Program-made: the position numbers and the translations under genes
Part shown: piece after piece, positions 16,955 through 25,141 of the stretch
How the letters are laid out: each line of letters opens with the position of its first letter
How positions within the stretch are numbered: position 1 is the first letter of the stretch
NCBI RefSeq assembly: GCF_900188005.1
Contig: NZ_FZNR01000001.1
Span: 1,116,001-1,180,000 of the forward strand
Direction: 5' to 3'
Source: Actinoplanes regularis
GTDB taxonomy: Bacteria; Actinomycetota; Actinomycetes; Mycobacteriales; Micromonosporaceae
DNA: 64,000 bases
The notes under the pieces: generated by a model
What the model saw: the letters and a program-made list of their open reading frames with translations, nothing else
Told to the model about the DNA's origin: nothing
Databases searched by the model: none

Positions 16955-17155
16955 TCAGCCCCAGTGCGGCGGACGGTCGTCGAGCAGACGGTCGTCGTTG
17001 GAGTAGTCACGCTCGCCCCAGCCACGCTCGGTGTCGTCCCGAGTCTGATCGGGCAGCACCGCCGCCTCCTCCGACTCGAAGTCGACCTCGCGCTCGGCGT
17101 CGTTGTCCCGCTCGGGGCCATCCAGGATGTCCACGCTTAGTAGGGTAAGCCGCAT
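16955..17155 (-). CDS. Small acidic conserved hypothetical protein
   Basis: 66 aa, strongly acidic (DGPERDNDAEREVDFESEE), ending DDRLLDDRPPHWG. The RPPHWG terminus recalls short actinobacterial hypothetical proteins. The ATG at 17155 gives MRLTLLSVDILDGPE. Divergent from the membrane-protein gene at 17199. No function can be proposed from the sequence. The acidic composition and the C-terminal motif argue that it is a real gene rather than a chance frame. Confidence 0.68.
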   Translation of the reverse strand: MRLTLLSVDILDGPERDNDAEREVDFESEEAAVLPDQTRDDTERGWGERDYSNDDRLLDDRPPHWG

Positions 17156-17198
17156 CCCCTTCGGCCGTCGTCCCCCTCCGGCTGTACCGTCGGTGAAC

Positions 17199-17531
17199 GT
17201 GAGCTCCCCCACCAGCGGCCCGGACGACGACGCGTTCTGGCGGCGGCCCGGACCGGATGCCGCGCCGCTCGGCCGACCGGCCCAGGACCAGCCCGCTACT
17301 CCCGAGTCACCGTCGTACCCGGGACCACCGCACACCGATCCGCCGACCGCCTCCTGGCGACCGCCGACCATCGCCACGCCGCCCCCGCCGCGCCACATGC
17401 CGGCCCAGGACATGGACGCCATCGACGAGGCCGAGGGTTCGGCACGCACCGTGACGTACGGCGTCGGGCTGGTCGCGGGCGCCGTGGCGCTGATCCTGAT
17501 CTGCCTGCTGTGCGGCCGCGCCCTGCTCTGA
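17199..17531 (+). CDS. Small Pro-rich protein with C-terminal transmembrane anchor
   Basis: 110 aa. A long Pro/Asp/Thr-rich cytoplasmic region (GPDDDAFWRRPGPDAAP) precedes one C-terminal TM helix (TVTYGVGLVAGAVALILICLLCG). The start is uncertain: GTG at 17193 or 17199, and neither has a strong Shine-Dalgarno sequence. No family recognised. The final codons lie in the first copy of a 69-bp tandem duplication that extends to the end of the convergent DUF2231 gene. Confidence 0.7.
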   Translation: MSSPTSGPDDDAFWRRPGPDAAPLGRPAQDQPATPESPSYPGPPHTDPPTASWRPPTIATPPPPRHMPAQDMDAIDEAEGSARTVTYGVGLVAGAVALILICLLCGRALL

Positions 17532-17653
17532 GCAAGCGCGGGAACGCCGTCGTCCCGGGAGACCCGACGGCGTCACAACATCAGTCGCGCCCCGCCCTGA
17601 GCAGGTGCGGGACCGCCGCCGGGCCGGCCGACCCGACGGCGTCAAAGCATCAG
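17520..17653. repeat. 69-bp tandem duplication bridging two convergent gene ends
   Basis: Two copies with a period of 69 bp (aligned CTGAGCA at 17528 and 17597). Shared blocks include GCGGGA.CGCCG, GACCCGACGGCGTCA and CATCAGT. Copy 1 contains the last codons and stop of the Pro-rich membrane protein; copy 2 ends on the stop codon of the DUF2231 gene. Confidence 0.85.
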
Positions 17654-18123
17654 TAACGGCCCCAGACCGCAGTCGCACCCGTGTCACCGGTCTGGAAGAT
17701 GTAGTAGCCACTTCCGGCGGCCAGAACCAGGGTCAGCACCACGAAGGCCACCTGGGCGAGCATCGGCAGGCTCCGGTTCCCACGGAAGGTCAAAGCCACC
17801 ATGACCAGGCTGACCACGCCGAGCCCCAGCGCGAACCAGAGCGTCATCGCGCCGTAGTCCATGTGATCGTTGAGGATCTCCAGGCCCTTGCCCTTGAGAC
17901 CGCTCGCGACGAGCCGGTTGTACAGCTCCTCGCCCGACTCCTTGGCGACGAAGGTGGAGAGCGGGGCCACCACGGCGAGGAGCGCGACCGCCCAGCCGAG
18001 CCGGGGACGCCACGGCGCCGCCAGCGCGTAGACGAGCGCACCGAGCGCGAGCAGCGGCACGAACACCACTGCGGCGTGCAGCACAAGAGCATGAACCGGC
18101 AAGCCGTTGACCTGGTCGAACAC
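17650..18123 (-). CDS. DUF2231 family membrane protein
   Basis: 157 aa with four predicted TM helices. N-terminal MFDQVNGLPVHALVLHAAVVFVPL is the DUF2231 signature (conserved His residues in LPVHALVLHAAV suggest heme or metal contact in the family, unproven). The GTG at 18123 is fixed by AGGAGG 5 nt upstream. Divergent from the Fur-family gene at 18292; a shared regulatory region of 168 nt lies between. No biochemical function is known for the family. Confidence 0.88.
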   Translation of the reverse strand: MFDQVNGLPVHALVLHAAVVFVPLLALGALVYALAAPWRPRLGWAVALLAVVAPLSTFVAKESGEELYNRLVASGLKGKGLEILNDHMDYGAMTLWFALGLGVVSLVMVALTFRGNRSLPMLAQVAFVVLTLVLAAGSGYYIFQTGDTGATAVWGRY

Positions 18124-18291
18124 TTTTCCTCCTGGGTCCGGGGTGACCGCTAGCTTAGAGATGCCTGACGGGGCAAACATCCCCCCAGCAGCCTTTACCT
18201 CGGAAATCCCGTTTCGGTTCGGCCACACCGGTCGCGTATCTGTGACTTCTCCAAGGTTGGGGAAACCGCCCGGTCGTGCTGTCATGGACCA

Positions 18292-18723
18292 ATGTCCACC
18301 GGTGAGGAACTGCTGCGCGCGCACGGTCTGCGGGTCACCCGCCCTCGGCTTGCCGTGCTGGAGGTGTTGACCGGCGGCGGGCACCTCGAGGTGGACGAGA
18401 TCGCCCGGCAGGTCCGGATCCGGCTCGACTCGGTCTCCACCCAGGCCGTCTACGACGTTCTCGGCGCGTTCTCCCGGGCCGGTCTGGCCCGGCGAATCGA
18501 GCCGGCGGGCAGCCCGGCGCGATATGAGGCCCGGGTCGGTGACAACCATCACCACATCGTCTGCCGGGGCTGCGGCGCGATCGCCGATGTGGACTGCGCC
18601 GTCGGCGAGCGCCCCTGCCTGACCCCGGGCGATGCCCATGGTTTCGCCCTGGACGAGGCAGAGGTGACGTTCTGGGGGTTGTGCCCCGGTTGCCAGACCC
18701 GTCGGCTCGCCGACACCGCCTGA
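18292..18723 (+). CDS. Fur-family metalloregulator
   Basis: 143 aa. An N-terminal winged helix (GLRVTRPRLAVLEVL, then VSTQAVYDVLGAFSRAGLARRI) leads to the metal/dimerisation domain with GDNHHHIVCRGCG and, near the end, CPGC. The HHH and paired CxxC motifs provide sensory and structural zinc sites as in FurA/CatR and Zur groups. The ATG at 18292 gives MSTGEELLRAHG. No catalase gene is adjacent, so FurA versus Zur cannot be decided. It probably controls the divergent DUF2231 gene and itself. Confidence 0.9.
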   Translation: MSTGEELLRAHGLRVTRPRLAVLEVLTGGGHLEVDEIARQVRIRLDSVSTQAVYDVLGAFSRAGLARRIEPAGSPARYEARVGDNHHHIVCRGCGAIADVDCAVGERPCLTPGDAHGFALDEAEVTFWGLCPGCQTRRLADTA

Positions 18724-18770
18724 CTTCGGCCGGCCGGCGTCGCGACCCCTTCCAGGCGTGGCAGGCTGGG

Positions 18771-19628
18771 ATGATGGCGGGCGACGTGGGTCTCTTCGGA
18801 CCGGAATCGATCACCTGGAAACTGCACCGGGAGCCCATCCTGATGCTCGGCGGGCTGCGCTCGCTCTATCTCCAGGCGCTGCATCCCCGCACCGTCGCCG
18901 GGGTCTCGCAGAACTCGGCCTACCGCTCCGACATGTGGGGCCGGCTGGCCCGCACCTCCGATTACGTCGCGACGGTGATCTACGGCAGCACCGCCGAGGC
19001 GGAGCAGGCGAGTGCCCGGCTGCGGAGACTGCACGCGCGGCTCAGCGGGGTCGATCCGCGTACCGGGGAGACGTTCCGGGTCGACGACCCGGACCTGCTG
19101 CGCTGGGTTCACGTGGCCGAGGTGGAGTCGTTCCTGACCACCGCGCTGCGCGCCGGGGTGCACCTGACCCCGGACGAGATCGACGCCTACTACACCGAGC
19201 AGTTGCGGGCCGCCGCCCTGGTCGGCCTGGATCCGGCGACCGTGCCGGCCACCGCTGCCGAGGTCGCCGACTACTACGCGGCACTCCACCCGGAGCTGGG
19301 CCTGACCCGGGACGGCGCCGAGGCCGCGCTCTTCCTGACCGTCCCGCCGATCCCGGAGAGCTGGGGCGGCCGGGCACTGCGGCTCGGCCTCACCCTCGGG
19401 CCGCCGCGATGGGCGTACCTCGGCCTCGCAAGCACCGCGATCGGCCTGCTACCGCCCTGGGCCCGCAAGTTGTACGGCGCTCCGGGCTGGCCCACCACCG
19501 ACCTGGCCGCCGGACTCTCCGCCCGCGGCCTGCGCACCCTGCTCGCGGCCATCCTCGCCGTGCTGCCCTCCGAGTACCGGGTCTCCCCGGCACGTCAGGC
19601 CGCAATGACCCGAGCGGGCCTGACGTAG
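18771..19628 (+). CDS. Oxygenase MpaB family protein (DUF2236)
   Basis: 285 aa. Starts GLFGPESITWKLHREPILMLGGLRSLYLQALHP, the N-terminal hallmark of DUF2236/MpaB proteins, and continues with WGRLARTSDYVATVIYG and LRWVHVAEVESFL. Members include latex-clearing-type and mycophenolate-processing heme b oxygenases; His residues in LHREPI and LQALHP and WVHVAE are candidate heme ligands. Two ATG codons (18771, 18774) are possible. The 3' end lies in the first unit of a 41-bp tandem array. Confidence 0.87.
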   Translation: MMAGDVGLFGPESITWKLHREPILMLGGLRSLYLQALHPRTVAGVSQNSAYRSDMWGRLARTSDYVATVIYGSTAEAEQASARLRRLHARLSGVDPRTGETFRVDDPDLLRWVHVAEVESFLTTALRAGVHLTPDEIDAYYTEQLRAAALVGLDPATVPATAAEVADYYAALHPELGLTRDGAEAALFLTVPPIPESWGGRALRLGLTLGPPRWAYLGLASTAIGLLPPWARKLYGAPGWPTTDLAAGLSARGLRTLLAAILAVLPSEYRVSPARQAAMTRAGLT

Positions 19629-19720
19629 CACCCACCCGACAAAAGACGACCCGAGCGGCCCGGCCCAGCACCCGCCCGACGAAAATAGCCACTCGGGCCC
19701 GCCCGACGAAACCAGCACCG
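19606..19720. repeat. 41-bp tandem array starting inside the MpaB-like gene 3' end
   Basis: Copy 1 (19606-19646) contains the last codons and stop of the MpaB-like gene. Copy 2 (19647-19687) matches it over GACCCGAGCGG, GCACCC.CCCGAC and AAAA. A truncated third copy keeps CACTCGGGCCCGCCCGACGAAA. The array ends just before the convergent RecB-like gene. Confidence 0.82.
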
Positions 19721-19727
19721 ACCGGCA

Positions 19728-20606
19728 CTAACCAGCCAGATGCTCCACGGCCGTCCACGGCTCCTTCGCCGCCACCCCCGAACCCGCCGGGCACACCTTC
19801 CGGAAGTCGCACCACCCGCACAGCGACCCCGGGTTCACCGGGAAGGACTCGTCCGGATCCGCCCCCGCGGCGACCGCCTTCTCCGCCGCCATGATGTCCT
19901 GTGCGGTCTCCTCCGCCCGCCGGACCTGCCGGGCCAGCGACTCGTCGGTGTGCTCGTGCGCGGCCACCGTCCCGGTCGGCAGGTGGTGCAGCTCGACCCG
20001 GTGGCACGGCCGCCGGAACACCCGCTGAGCCGCGTACGCGTACAGCGCCAGCGCCTGCGACCCGCGCGCGTCGTCGGCGTCCAGCCCACTCCGCCCGGTC
20101 TTGTAGTCGACGATCACCGCCTCCGGGCCCGATTCACCCATCCGGGCGTCGATCCGGTCGGCCCGGCCGTTCAGCGCGAGCACCGACGTCTTGGCGGCGA
20201 CCACCCGCTCGACACCGAGCGGCTCCTCCTCGGGATCGAGGTTCGCCACATAGGTCTCCAGCCAGTCGAGCGCCTTCCGGTACGCAGCCCGCTCCAGCTC
20301 GACGTCCCGGTAGCCCTCCCGGACCCACGTGCTCTTCAGCAGCGTGGGCAGCGCGCCCGGCTCACGTCGCTCGGGTGGCAGGGTGAACCAGTTCTTCAGG
20401 GCCGTGTGCACGCTCGCGCCCAGCGAGTTGTGCGCCCACGGAGGGCCCTTCGGCGGGGTGGGGCGGTCGACGTACGAGTATCTGTACCGCCGGGGGCAGT
20501 CGAGAAACGCCCCGAGCTTGCTCGGGGTGCAGACGAACAGTCGCTCCGGCATCCCGGCGAAGCCGAGTTGCTCGGGGACGGCGGCGCGGTTCCTGGTGGG
20601 GGGCAC
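19728..20606 (-). CDS. PD-(D/E)XK nuclease, RecB/Cas4-like
   Basis: 292 aa. The first Cys of an Fe-S cluster is in FLDCPRRYRYSY. Motifs follow: Asp in LALNGRADRID, and the catalytic core AVIVDYKTG. The C-terminal LCGWCDFRKVCP supplies the remaining three cluster cysteines, as in AddB and Cas4 nucleases. It is a stand-alone nuclease domain with no helicase, and no CRISPR genes are near, so a DNA-repair role is the reasonable inference. The GTG at 20606 is used. The gene is convergent with MpaB and 36 nt downstream of marC on the same strand. Confidence 0.9.
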   Translation of the reverse strand: MPPTRNRAAVPEQLGFAGMPERLFVCTPSKLGAFLDCPRRYRYSYVDRPTPPKGPPWAHNSLGASVHTALKNWFTLPPERREPGALPTLLKSTWVREGYRDVELERAAYRKALDWLETYVANLDPEEEPLGVERVVAAKTSVLALNGRADRIDARMGESGPEAVIVDYKTGRSGLDADDARGSQALALYAYAAQRVFRRPCHRVELHHLPTGTVAAHEHTDESLARQVRRAEETAQDIMAAEKAVAAGADPDESFPVNPGSLCGWCDFRKVCPAGSGVAAKEPWTAVEHLAG

Positions 20607-20642
20607 GCGACAATCCTGCCAGCACCCTCCGACAGAAACCCG

Positions 20643-21260
20643 TCAGAGCCGCGGCGCGTAAACCTGCACGAAGGCGAAGATGGCATCCGCGATGAGCTGA
20701 ACCGCGATGGCCGCGAGCAGCAGACCGGCGATCCGGGTGAGCACCTCGATGCCGGCCGGGCGCAGCAACCGCACGATCAGCCCGGAGAAGCGCAGCACCA
20801 GCCAGACGGTGGCCATCACGGCCAGGATCGCGGCCCCCAGGAGCAGGTATTCGTCCGTGCTCTTGGCACGCTGCACGAAGAGCATGGTGGCCACGATCGC
20901 GCCGGGGCCGGCCAGCAGCGGCGTACCGAGCGGGACCAGGGCCACGTTGCTGGTGCCGACCTGCTCCTCCGGCTCGTCGGTCTTGCCGGTGAGCAACTGC
21001 AGCGCGACCAGCACGAGCAGGAGGCCACCGGCCGCTTGCAGGGCCGGGAGCTGCACGTGCAGGTAGTCCAGCAGGGTCTGCCCGGCGACCGCGAAGCCGA
21101 TGATCACGCCGAGGGCGAGCAGCACGGCGTGGGTGCCGGCCCGGTTGCGGGCCTTCGCGGGCAGGGTGCCGGTGAGGGCGAGGAAGACCGGGACCATGCC
21201 GGGCGGATCGACGATCACCAGCAGAGTCACGAAGAACTCGCCGAACAGCTTGGGATTCAC
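20643..21260 (-). CDS. MarC family integral membrane protein
   Basis: 205 aa, six TM helices. Signature blocks are FFVTLLVIVDPPGMVPVFLALTG near the N-terminus and VPLGTPLLAGPGAIVATM in the middle. The MarC/YchE family has no settled function; earlier links to multidrug resistance in E. coli were not upheld. The ATG at 21260 gives MNPKLFGEFF. Same strand as the PHP gene upstream, 51 nt apart. Confidence 0.93.
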   Translation of the reverse strand: MNPKLFGEFFVTLLVIVDPPGMVPVFLALTGTLPAKARNRAGTHAVLLALGVIIGFAVAGQTLLDYLHVQLPALQAAGGLLLVLVALQLLTGKTDEPEEQVGTSNVALVPLGTPLLAGPGAIVATMLFVQRAKSTDEYLLLGAAILAVMATVWLVLRFSGLIVRLLRPAGIEVLTRIAGLLLAAIAVQLIADAIFAFVQVYAPRL

Positions 21261-21311
21261 CCGATCAAGGTAGGACGCGACACTCGGCGGCGCAGGCTGG
21301 TGCGGTGATCG

Positions 21312-22166
21312 TCACCCGAGGATGGGGACTCCGGTGGCGGCTGCGGCGATCTTGTCGTACACCTCGGGGGCGGTTTGGAAGGCGCCCAGGCGCACCGTCT
21401 TGTGCGTACCGTGGAAATCGGACGATCCGGTGACCACCAACCCGAGCCGGCCCGCCAGCTCCCGGATCTCCGCCCGCTCCGCGGGCGAATGATCCTCGTG
21501 GTCGGCCTCCAGTCCGAACAGACCGGCCTCGGCCAGTTCGGCGATCAGCTCGTCGGGGACCACCCGGCCCCGCTTGGTCGCCCGGGGATGGGCGAAGACC
21601 ACCACCCCGCCGGCCGCCCGGACCGCCGCGACCGCGTCGAAGACATCAAGATCCGATTTGGGTACGAAGTACCGCGTGCCCAGCCACGTCGACGCGAACG
21701 CCTCGTTGGTGCTGTCGACCAGCCCCGCCCGGATCAGCGCCTGCGCGATGTGCGGCCGCCCGACCGACCCACCGGCCGCGTATCCGTGCACCTCGTCCCA
21801 GGTGATCGGCACCCCGTCGGCCCGTAACCGGTCCACGATCTTCTCGGCCCGCTGTTCACGGTCGACGCGCAACTCGAGCATCGCCGCGGCCAGCGCCGGC
21901 TCCGTCGGATCGAACAGGTACGCCAAGAGGTGCAGCGAGATCGCCGGCTGGACCCCGTGCCAGCGGCAGGAGAGCTCGGCCCCGCGGACCAGCCGCATCC
22001 CGGCCGGGCGGGCGGCAGCCGCCTCGGCCCAGCCGCCCGTGGTGTCGTGATCGGTTATCGCCATCACGTCCAGCCCGGCCGCCGACCCGGCCCGGACCAG
22101 CTCGGCCGGGGTCAGCGTGCCGTCGCTGGCGGTGGAGTGACAGTGCAGATCGATCCGGAGGCTCAG
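21312..22166 (-). CDS. PHP-domain phosphoesterase, probable CTG start
   Basis: 284 aa. Begins IDLHCHSTASDGTL (metal-binding HxH), followed by AITDHDTTGGW, AELSC, VVFAHPRATKRG, LFGLEADHEDHS and VTGSSDFHGTHK. All PHP metal motifs are present, as in RNase AM/3',5'-nucleoside bisphosphate phosphatases. No ATG, GTG or TTG lies near the conserved N-terminus. CTG at 22166 overlaps the upstream TGA as CTGA and has AAGGAG 7 nt before it, giving (M)SLRIDLHCHS. This coupled non-canonical start is inferred from that RBS and from the expected length. Confidence 0.88.
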   Translation of the reverse strand: MSLRIDLHCHSTASDGTLTPAELVRAGSAAGLDVMAITDHDTTGGWAEAAAARPAGMRLVRGAELSCRWHGVQPAISLHLLAYLFDPTEPALAAAMLELRVDREQRAEKIVDRLRADGVPITWDEVHGYAAGGSVGRPHIAQALIRAGLVDSTNEAFASTWLGTRYFVPKSDLDVFDAVAAVRAAGGVVVFAHPRATKRGRVVPDELIAELAEAGLFGLEADHEDHSPAERAEIRELAGRLGLVVTGSSDFHGTHKTVRLGAFQTAPEVYDKIAAAATGVPILG

Positions 22167-22978
22167 GCGTCGTCTCCTTCGTCTTCCTTGCCCAGCCGGG
22201 CCTCGACCGCCTGCGGCTCGTACATCTCCTCGACCACCCGGAGGTACAGCTCGTTCGGGTTGGGCAGGTGCTTGACCTCGCGCAACGCCTGGTCTTGACC
22301 GGCCGACTCCAGCACGAACGTGCCGTAGCTGAGCATCCGGCCGAGGGCGGACTGTTCGTATTTCATGTCGGTGACCCGCACCAGGGGCATCATCGCCACC
22401 TTGCGTGTCACGATGCCGTTGACCACCATCACCCGCTTGTTGGTGAGGATGAAGCGGTCGAAGTACCAGTCGAAGACCTGCCAGGCGACCCAGCTGATCA
22501 CACCGAGCCAGACCAGCACGGCGACGGTGACCATGCCGTCGATGTGCTGCCGGGTCAGGAAGCCGGCCAGATAGCCCAGGAGGAGCGTGGCGCCGGCGCC
22601 GATGCTGAGCGGCAGGGACAGGTGGATCCAGTGCCGCTTCCACTCACCGCGGTAACGCTCGGTGGGGAACAGATAGCGGGCGACCAATGTGGTCGGTTCA
22701 TCCTCCAGGGGGAGGAACCGCCGCGGCCCGCCGCCACGGTCGAGCCCTTCCAACTCCTCCTCGGTGAAGACCGGGGCCTGGTACTGGTCGGGCTCGTCGT
22801 ACTCGTCGGCGCGCCGCGCGCGATCCGTGAACCGATCGTCATCCGGATAGGTCTCGGCGTGCGTCCGGCCGGGATCAGTGTCCTCGAACGCGGGGTCCCG
22901 ATACCTGAAGGCCTCATCGTCGTCCGGAGAGCGCTGGGCGCCCTCGCCTCGCGGGTCGCGCGGCTCACCAGGATCCAT
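22163..22978 (-). CDS. PH domain-containing membrane protein (bacterial PH, DUF304 type)
   Basis: 271 aa. The first about 90 residues are acidic and disordered (many Asp/Arg/Pro). Then RYLFPTERYRGEWKRHWIHL precedes two TM helices (about 120-165), and the YDRFILTNKRVMVVNGIV-like segment (YFDRFILTNKRVMVV) with MMPLVRVTDMKYEQS marks the bPH_2 domain. The C-terminus is acidic (KEDEGDDA). Its AAGGAG near the stop serves as RBS for the PHP gene. Membrane-associated; ligand unknown. The ATG at 22978 follows the small membrane gene by 9 nt. Confidence 0.87.
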   Translation of the reverse strand: MDPGEPRDPRGEGAQRSPDDDEAFRYRDPAFEDTDPGRTHAETYPDDDRFTDRARRADEYDEPDQYQAPVFTEEELEGLDRGGGPRRFLPLEDEPTTLVARYLFPTERYRGEWKRHWIHLSLPLSIGAGATLLLGYLAGFLTRQHIDGMVTVAVLVWLGVISWVAWQVFDWYFDRFILTNKRVMVVNGIVTRKVAMMPLVRVTDMKYEQSALGRMLSYGTFVLESAGQDQALREVKHLPNPNELYLRVVEEMYEPQAVEARLGKEDEGDDA

Positions 22979-22987
22979 ATACGGATG

Positions 22988-23146
22988 TTACGCGACGAGG
23001 TCGGTGAAGAAGGTGCCGAAGCCTCGTGCGATGTCCGCGATGGTGCCTCCGAGTGACTCGAAGACGGCGGCCGCCGATCTCGGGTTGAAGGCGATAAAGA
23101 AGATCAAGAATGCAATACCAAGCCAGGTGAGGACCTTCTTGATCAT
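22988..23146 (-). CDS. Small single-pass membrane protein
   Basis: 52 aa: MIKKVLTWLGIAFLIFFIAF, then NPRSAAAVFESLGG and a C-terminal amphipathic GFGTFFTDLVA. The ATG at 23146 has AGAAGG 7 nt upstream. It is less GC-rich than its neighbours. It lies 9 nt upstream of the PH-domain gene on the same strand and is probably co-transcribed. Short proteins of this kind are common in actinobacteria; function unknown. Confidence 0.75.
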   Translation of the reverse strand: MIKKVLTWLGIAFLIFFIAFNPRSAAAVFESLGGTIADIARGFGTFFTDLVA

Positions 23147-23284
23147 GACGGGCCTTCTCCTCTGGTGCGGGTGACAATCAGCCGCCGCGGCAGTACTGAC
23201 GGTATCAGCTTCGTCGCTTCGTGTGAACAAAGCGCCCGGAAAGCCGATTGCCGTCGGCGCAGGTCACCCCCTCAGGGGAGGAGG

Positions 23285-23947
23285 TCACGCGCCACCGTGC
23301 AGGTACGGCGAGGGCGCTCCGAACACCAGCTCGGGCGGCACTCCCTCGGAGAGGTCGTGCAGGACGACATGCTCCGCGAGGAGATAACCCGCGCTTGCGG
23401 GCCACGCTACCGCATAGAGCCAGATTCCTTTGGCCTCACTCACGTACGCGCTTCGATCTTCCGGCGACTTGACACACCAAAGTGGAGTAAGGTGTCCGCC
23501 CACTTTGATCTTCGCGTGCGGCCCTGAGCTCACGCCGTGACCCGCCAGCGTTCCGGAGAGCAGGTAACCGGGGTCGATTCCCGGGATGCCGGCGAAGCGG
23601 GTACCCAGGCCGACGCCCGGCTGCTCGGCGATGAAGACGAGATCGGCCGGCCCGCCACCGAGCGGCTCCGGGCCGCTGCAGGCGAGAGCGGTGGCACGCA
23701 CTCCGGATCGATCGTCACCGGCCCAGCCGACCCCGGTGACCGTCCAGCCGGAGGGCAACGGCCAGGGCCCCCAGAGCGGCATCCGGTCGGCGGAAGACTC
23801 CGACTCCCGCAGCACGGCCCCGACGATCTCGGCGTTGATGTGCTCGGCGACATGGAACGGCGGCACATCGCCACAGTTGTCGCAGCGCCAGTTGCTGTGC
23901 ATCAGGTCCGGCTTCCGAACCTGCGCAGCACACCTGGGGCAACTCAC
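23285..23947 (-). CDS. DUF6758-like protein with N-terminal zinc ribbon
   Basis: 220 aa. GTG at 23947 gives MSCPRCAAQVRKPDLM followed by WRCDNCG: two CxxC pairs form a zinc ribbon. The body contains PLPSGWTVTGVGWAGDD and GYLLSGTLAGHG, then VKVGGH-type strands and a C-terminal LVFGAPSPYLHGGA. The overall pattern matches a conserved actinobacterial family once mislabelled phosphotransacetylase and now DUF6758; I recall this family from gene context rather than by search. Upstream in-frame codons are not conserved. Two flanking genes run the same way. Confidence 0.72.
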   Translation of the reverse strand: MSCPRCAAQVRKPDLMHSNWRCDNCGDVPPFHVAEHINAEIVGAVLRESESSADRMPLWGPWPLPSGWTVTGVGWAGDDRSGVRATALACSGPEPLGGGPADLVFIAEQPGVGLGTRFAGIPGIDPGYLLSGTLAGHGVSSGPHAKIKVGGHLTPLWCVKSPEDRSAYVSEAKGIWLYAVAWPASAGYLLAEHVVLHDLSEGVPPELVFGAPSPYLHGGA

Positions 23948-24020
23948 TGTGACACCCACACTCCATACCGTGCGGGTCAGGGAAGCCGCCGTCAAGCGAA
24001 TCGGCAGAACACTTCAAACG

Positions 24021-24653
24021 TCAGGCGGGCGGCGGGCCGGCGTGCGCGCGAATCCAGGCATGCATCGCGATTCCGCTCGCAACACCCGCGTTGATCGACC
24101 GGGTCGAGCCGTACTGAGCGATCGAGAACAACTGTGAGCAGGCGCTCCGCGCCGCGTCGGAGAGGCCCGGCCCCTCCTGCCCGAAGAGCAGCACGCAGCG
24201 CCGGGGCAGCGTGACGGTCTCCATCGGCTGGGAGCCGGGCAGGTTGTCGATGCCGATCACCGGGATCTCCGCACCGGCCGCCCAGGCCACGAACTCCTCG
24301 ATGCTCGGGTGGTGCCGGACGTGCTGGTAACGATCGGTGACCATGGCGCCTCGCCGGTTCCACTTCCGCAGACCGACGATGTGCACCTCGGCGGCGAGGA
24401 ACGCGTTGGCGTTGCGGACGACCGTGCCGATGTTCAGATCGTGCTGCCAGTTCTCGATCGCGACATGGAACTCGTGGCGGCGAGTATCGAGGTCGGCGAT
24501 CACCGCCTCGCGACTCCAGTACCGGTAGCGGTCCACCACGTTGCGCCGGTCGCCGTGCGCCAGCAGCTCAGGGTCGTAGTGCTCGCCGGCGGGCCGGTCA
24601 CCCGTCCAGGGGCCCACGCCGACCTCGGTGGATTGGTCCTCGCCGACGGTCAT
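24021..24653 (-). CDS. TrmH-family (SpoU) RNA 2'-O-methyltransferase
   Basis: 210 aa. The SPOUT motifs are intact: NIGTVVRNANAF (motif 1, Asn/Arg), VLLFGQEGPGLSD (motif 2, Glu) and SIAQYGSTRSINAGVASGIAMHAW (motif 3, the trefoil-knot SAM site). The N-terminal RNA-binding part is short. The target is probably a tRNA or rRNA ribose but cannot be named. The ATG at 24653 gives MTVGEDQSTEVG. It is divergent from the thioredoxin gene across a 488-nt non-coding region. Confidence 0.92.
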   Translation of the reverse strand: MTVGEDQSTEVGVGPWTGDRPAGEHYDPELLAHGDRRNVVDRYRYWSREAVIADLDTRRHEFHVAIENWQHDLNIGTVVRNANAFLAAEVHIVGLRKWNRRGAMVTDRYQHVRHHPSIEEFVAWAAGAEIPVIGIDNLPGSQPMETVTLPRRCVLLFGQEGPGLSDAARSACSQLFSIAQYGSTRSINAGVASGIAMHAWIRAHAGPPPA

Positions 24654-25141
24654 GGGGCGTTAGGCTACTCATCCGGCTCGCGGGAGATTCCGCGGCGGGT
24701 CCGGCCGTGAAATCGGCCGGCGCATTTTTTGATGAAGACGCAATGAGCGGCGGGGCCCTCCCCGGCACCCGCCGCCCACGCTCTGTTGGGAACAGAGTCT
24801 GCCTCACCGTCCGTATCCATGTGAAGGACTTTCAGGTGTGATGCAGCTCACTTTTAGGTTTATTTACAGTTACTTTTGTCCCATGGTCGCGTTCCCATAG
24901 GCAACACACAGCCTGGGCAAATAACCCAGATGGCCTGATCATGAACAGATTCCCCGCAGGGGCAATGTCAGCAACCTGACATCACTCGCCTACTATCAGT
25001 TACGATAGTAACTCCAAGGTCGCCGAACCGTCTCCAGACAAAGGTGCCGTGGGACACGTGTCACAACGCCCGTAACGGGAATGGTGAACAGGTGCCAGGA
25101 GTTTCATCCGACGAAAGCGATTCCCGCAGACGGAGGCATCA
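24654..25141. promoter_or_regulatory. Long AT-richer non-coding region upstream of the thioredoxin gene
   Basis: No gene found in 488 nt. It holds several inverted repeats. CCGGCCG/CGGCCGG (24702-24721) is followed by CGCATTTTTT, a plus-strand terminator-like element without an upstream plus gene. CTCTGTT-GGG-AACAGAG lies at 24781-24797. CTGGG/CCCAG is at 24913-24929. ATGTCAG-CAAC-CTGACAT is at 24965-24982. Overlapping ACTATC/GATAGT and AGTTAC/GTAACT are at 24992-25013. The last two, 130-180 nt before the ATG, look like operator sites. Confidence 0.6.
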
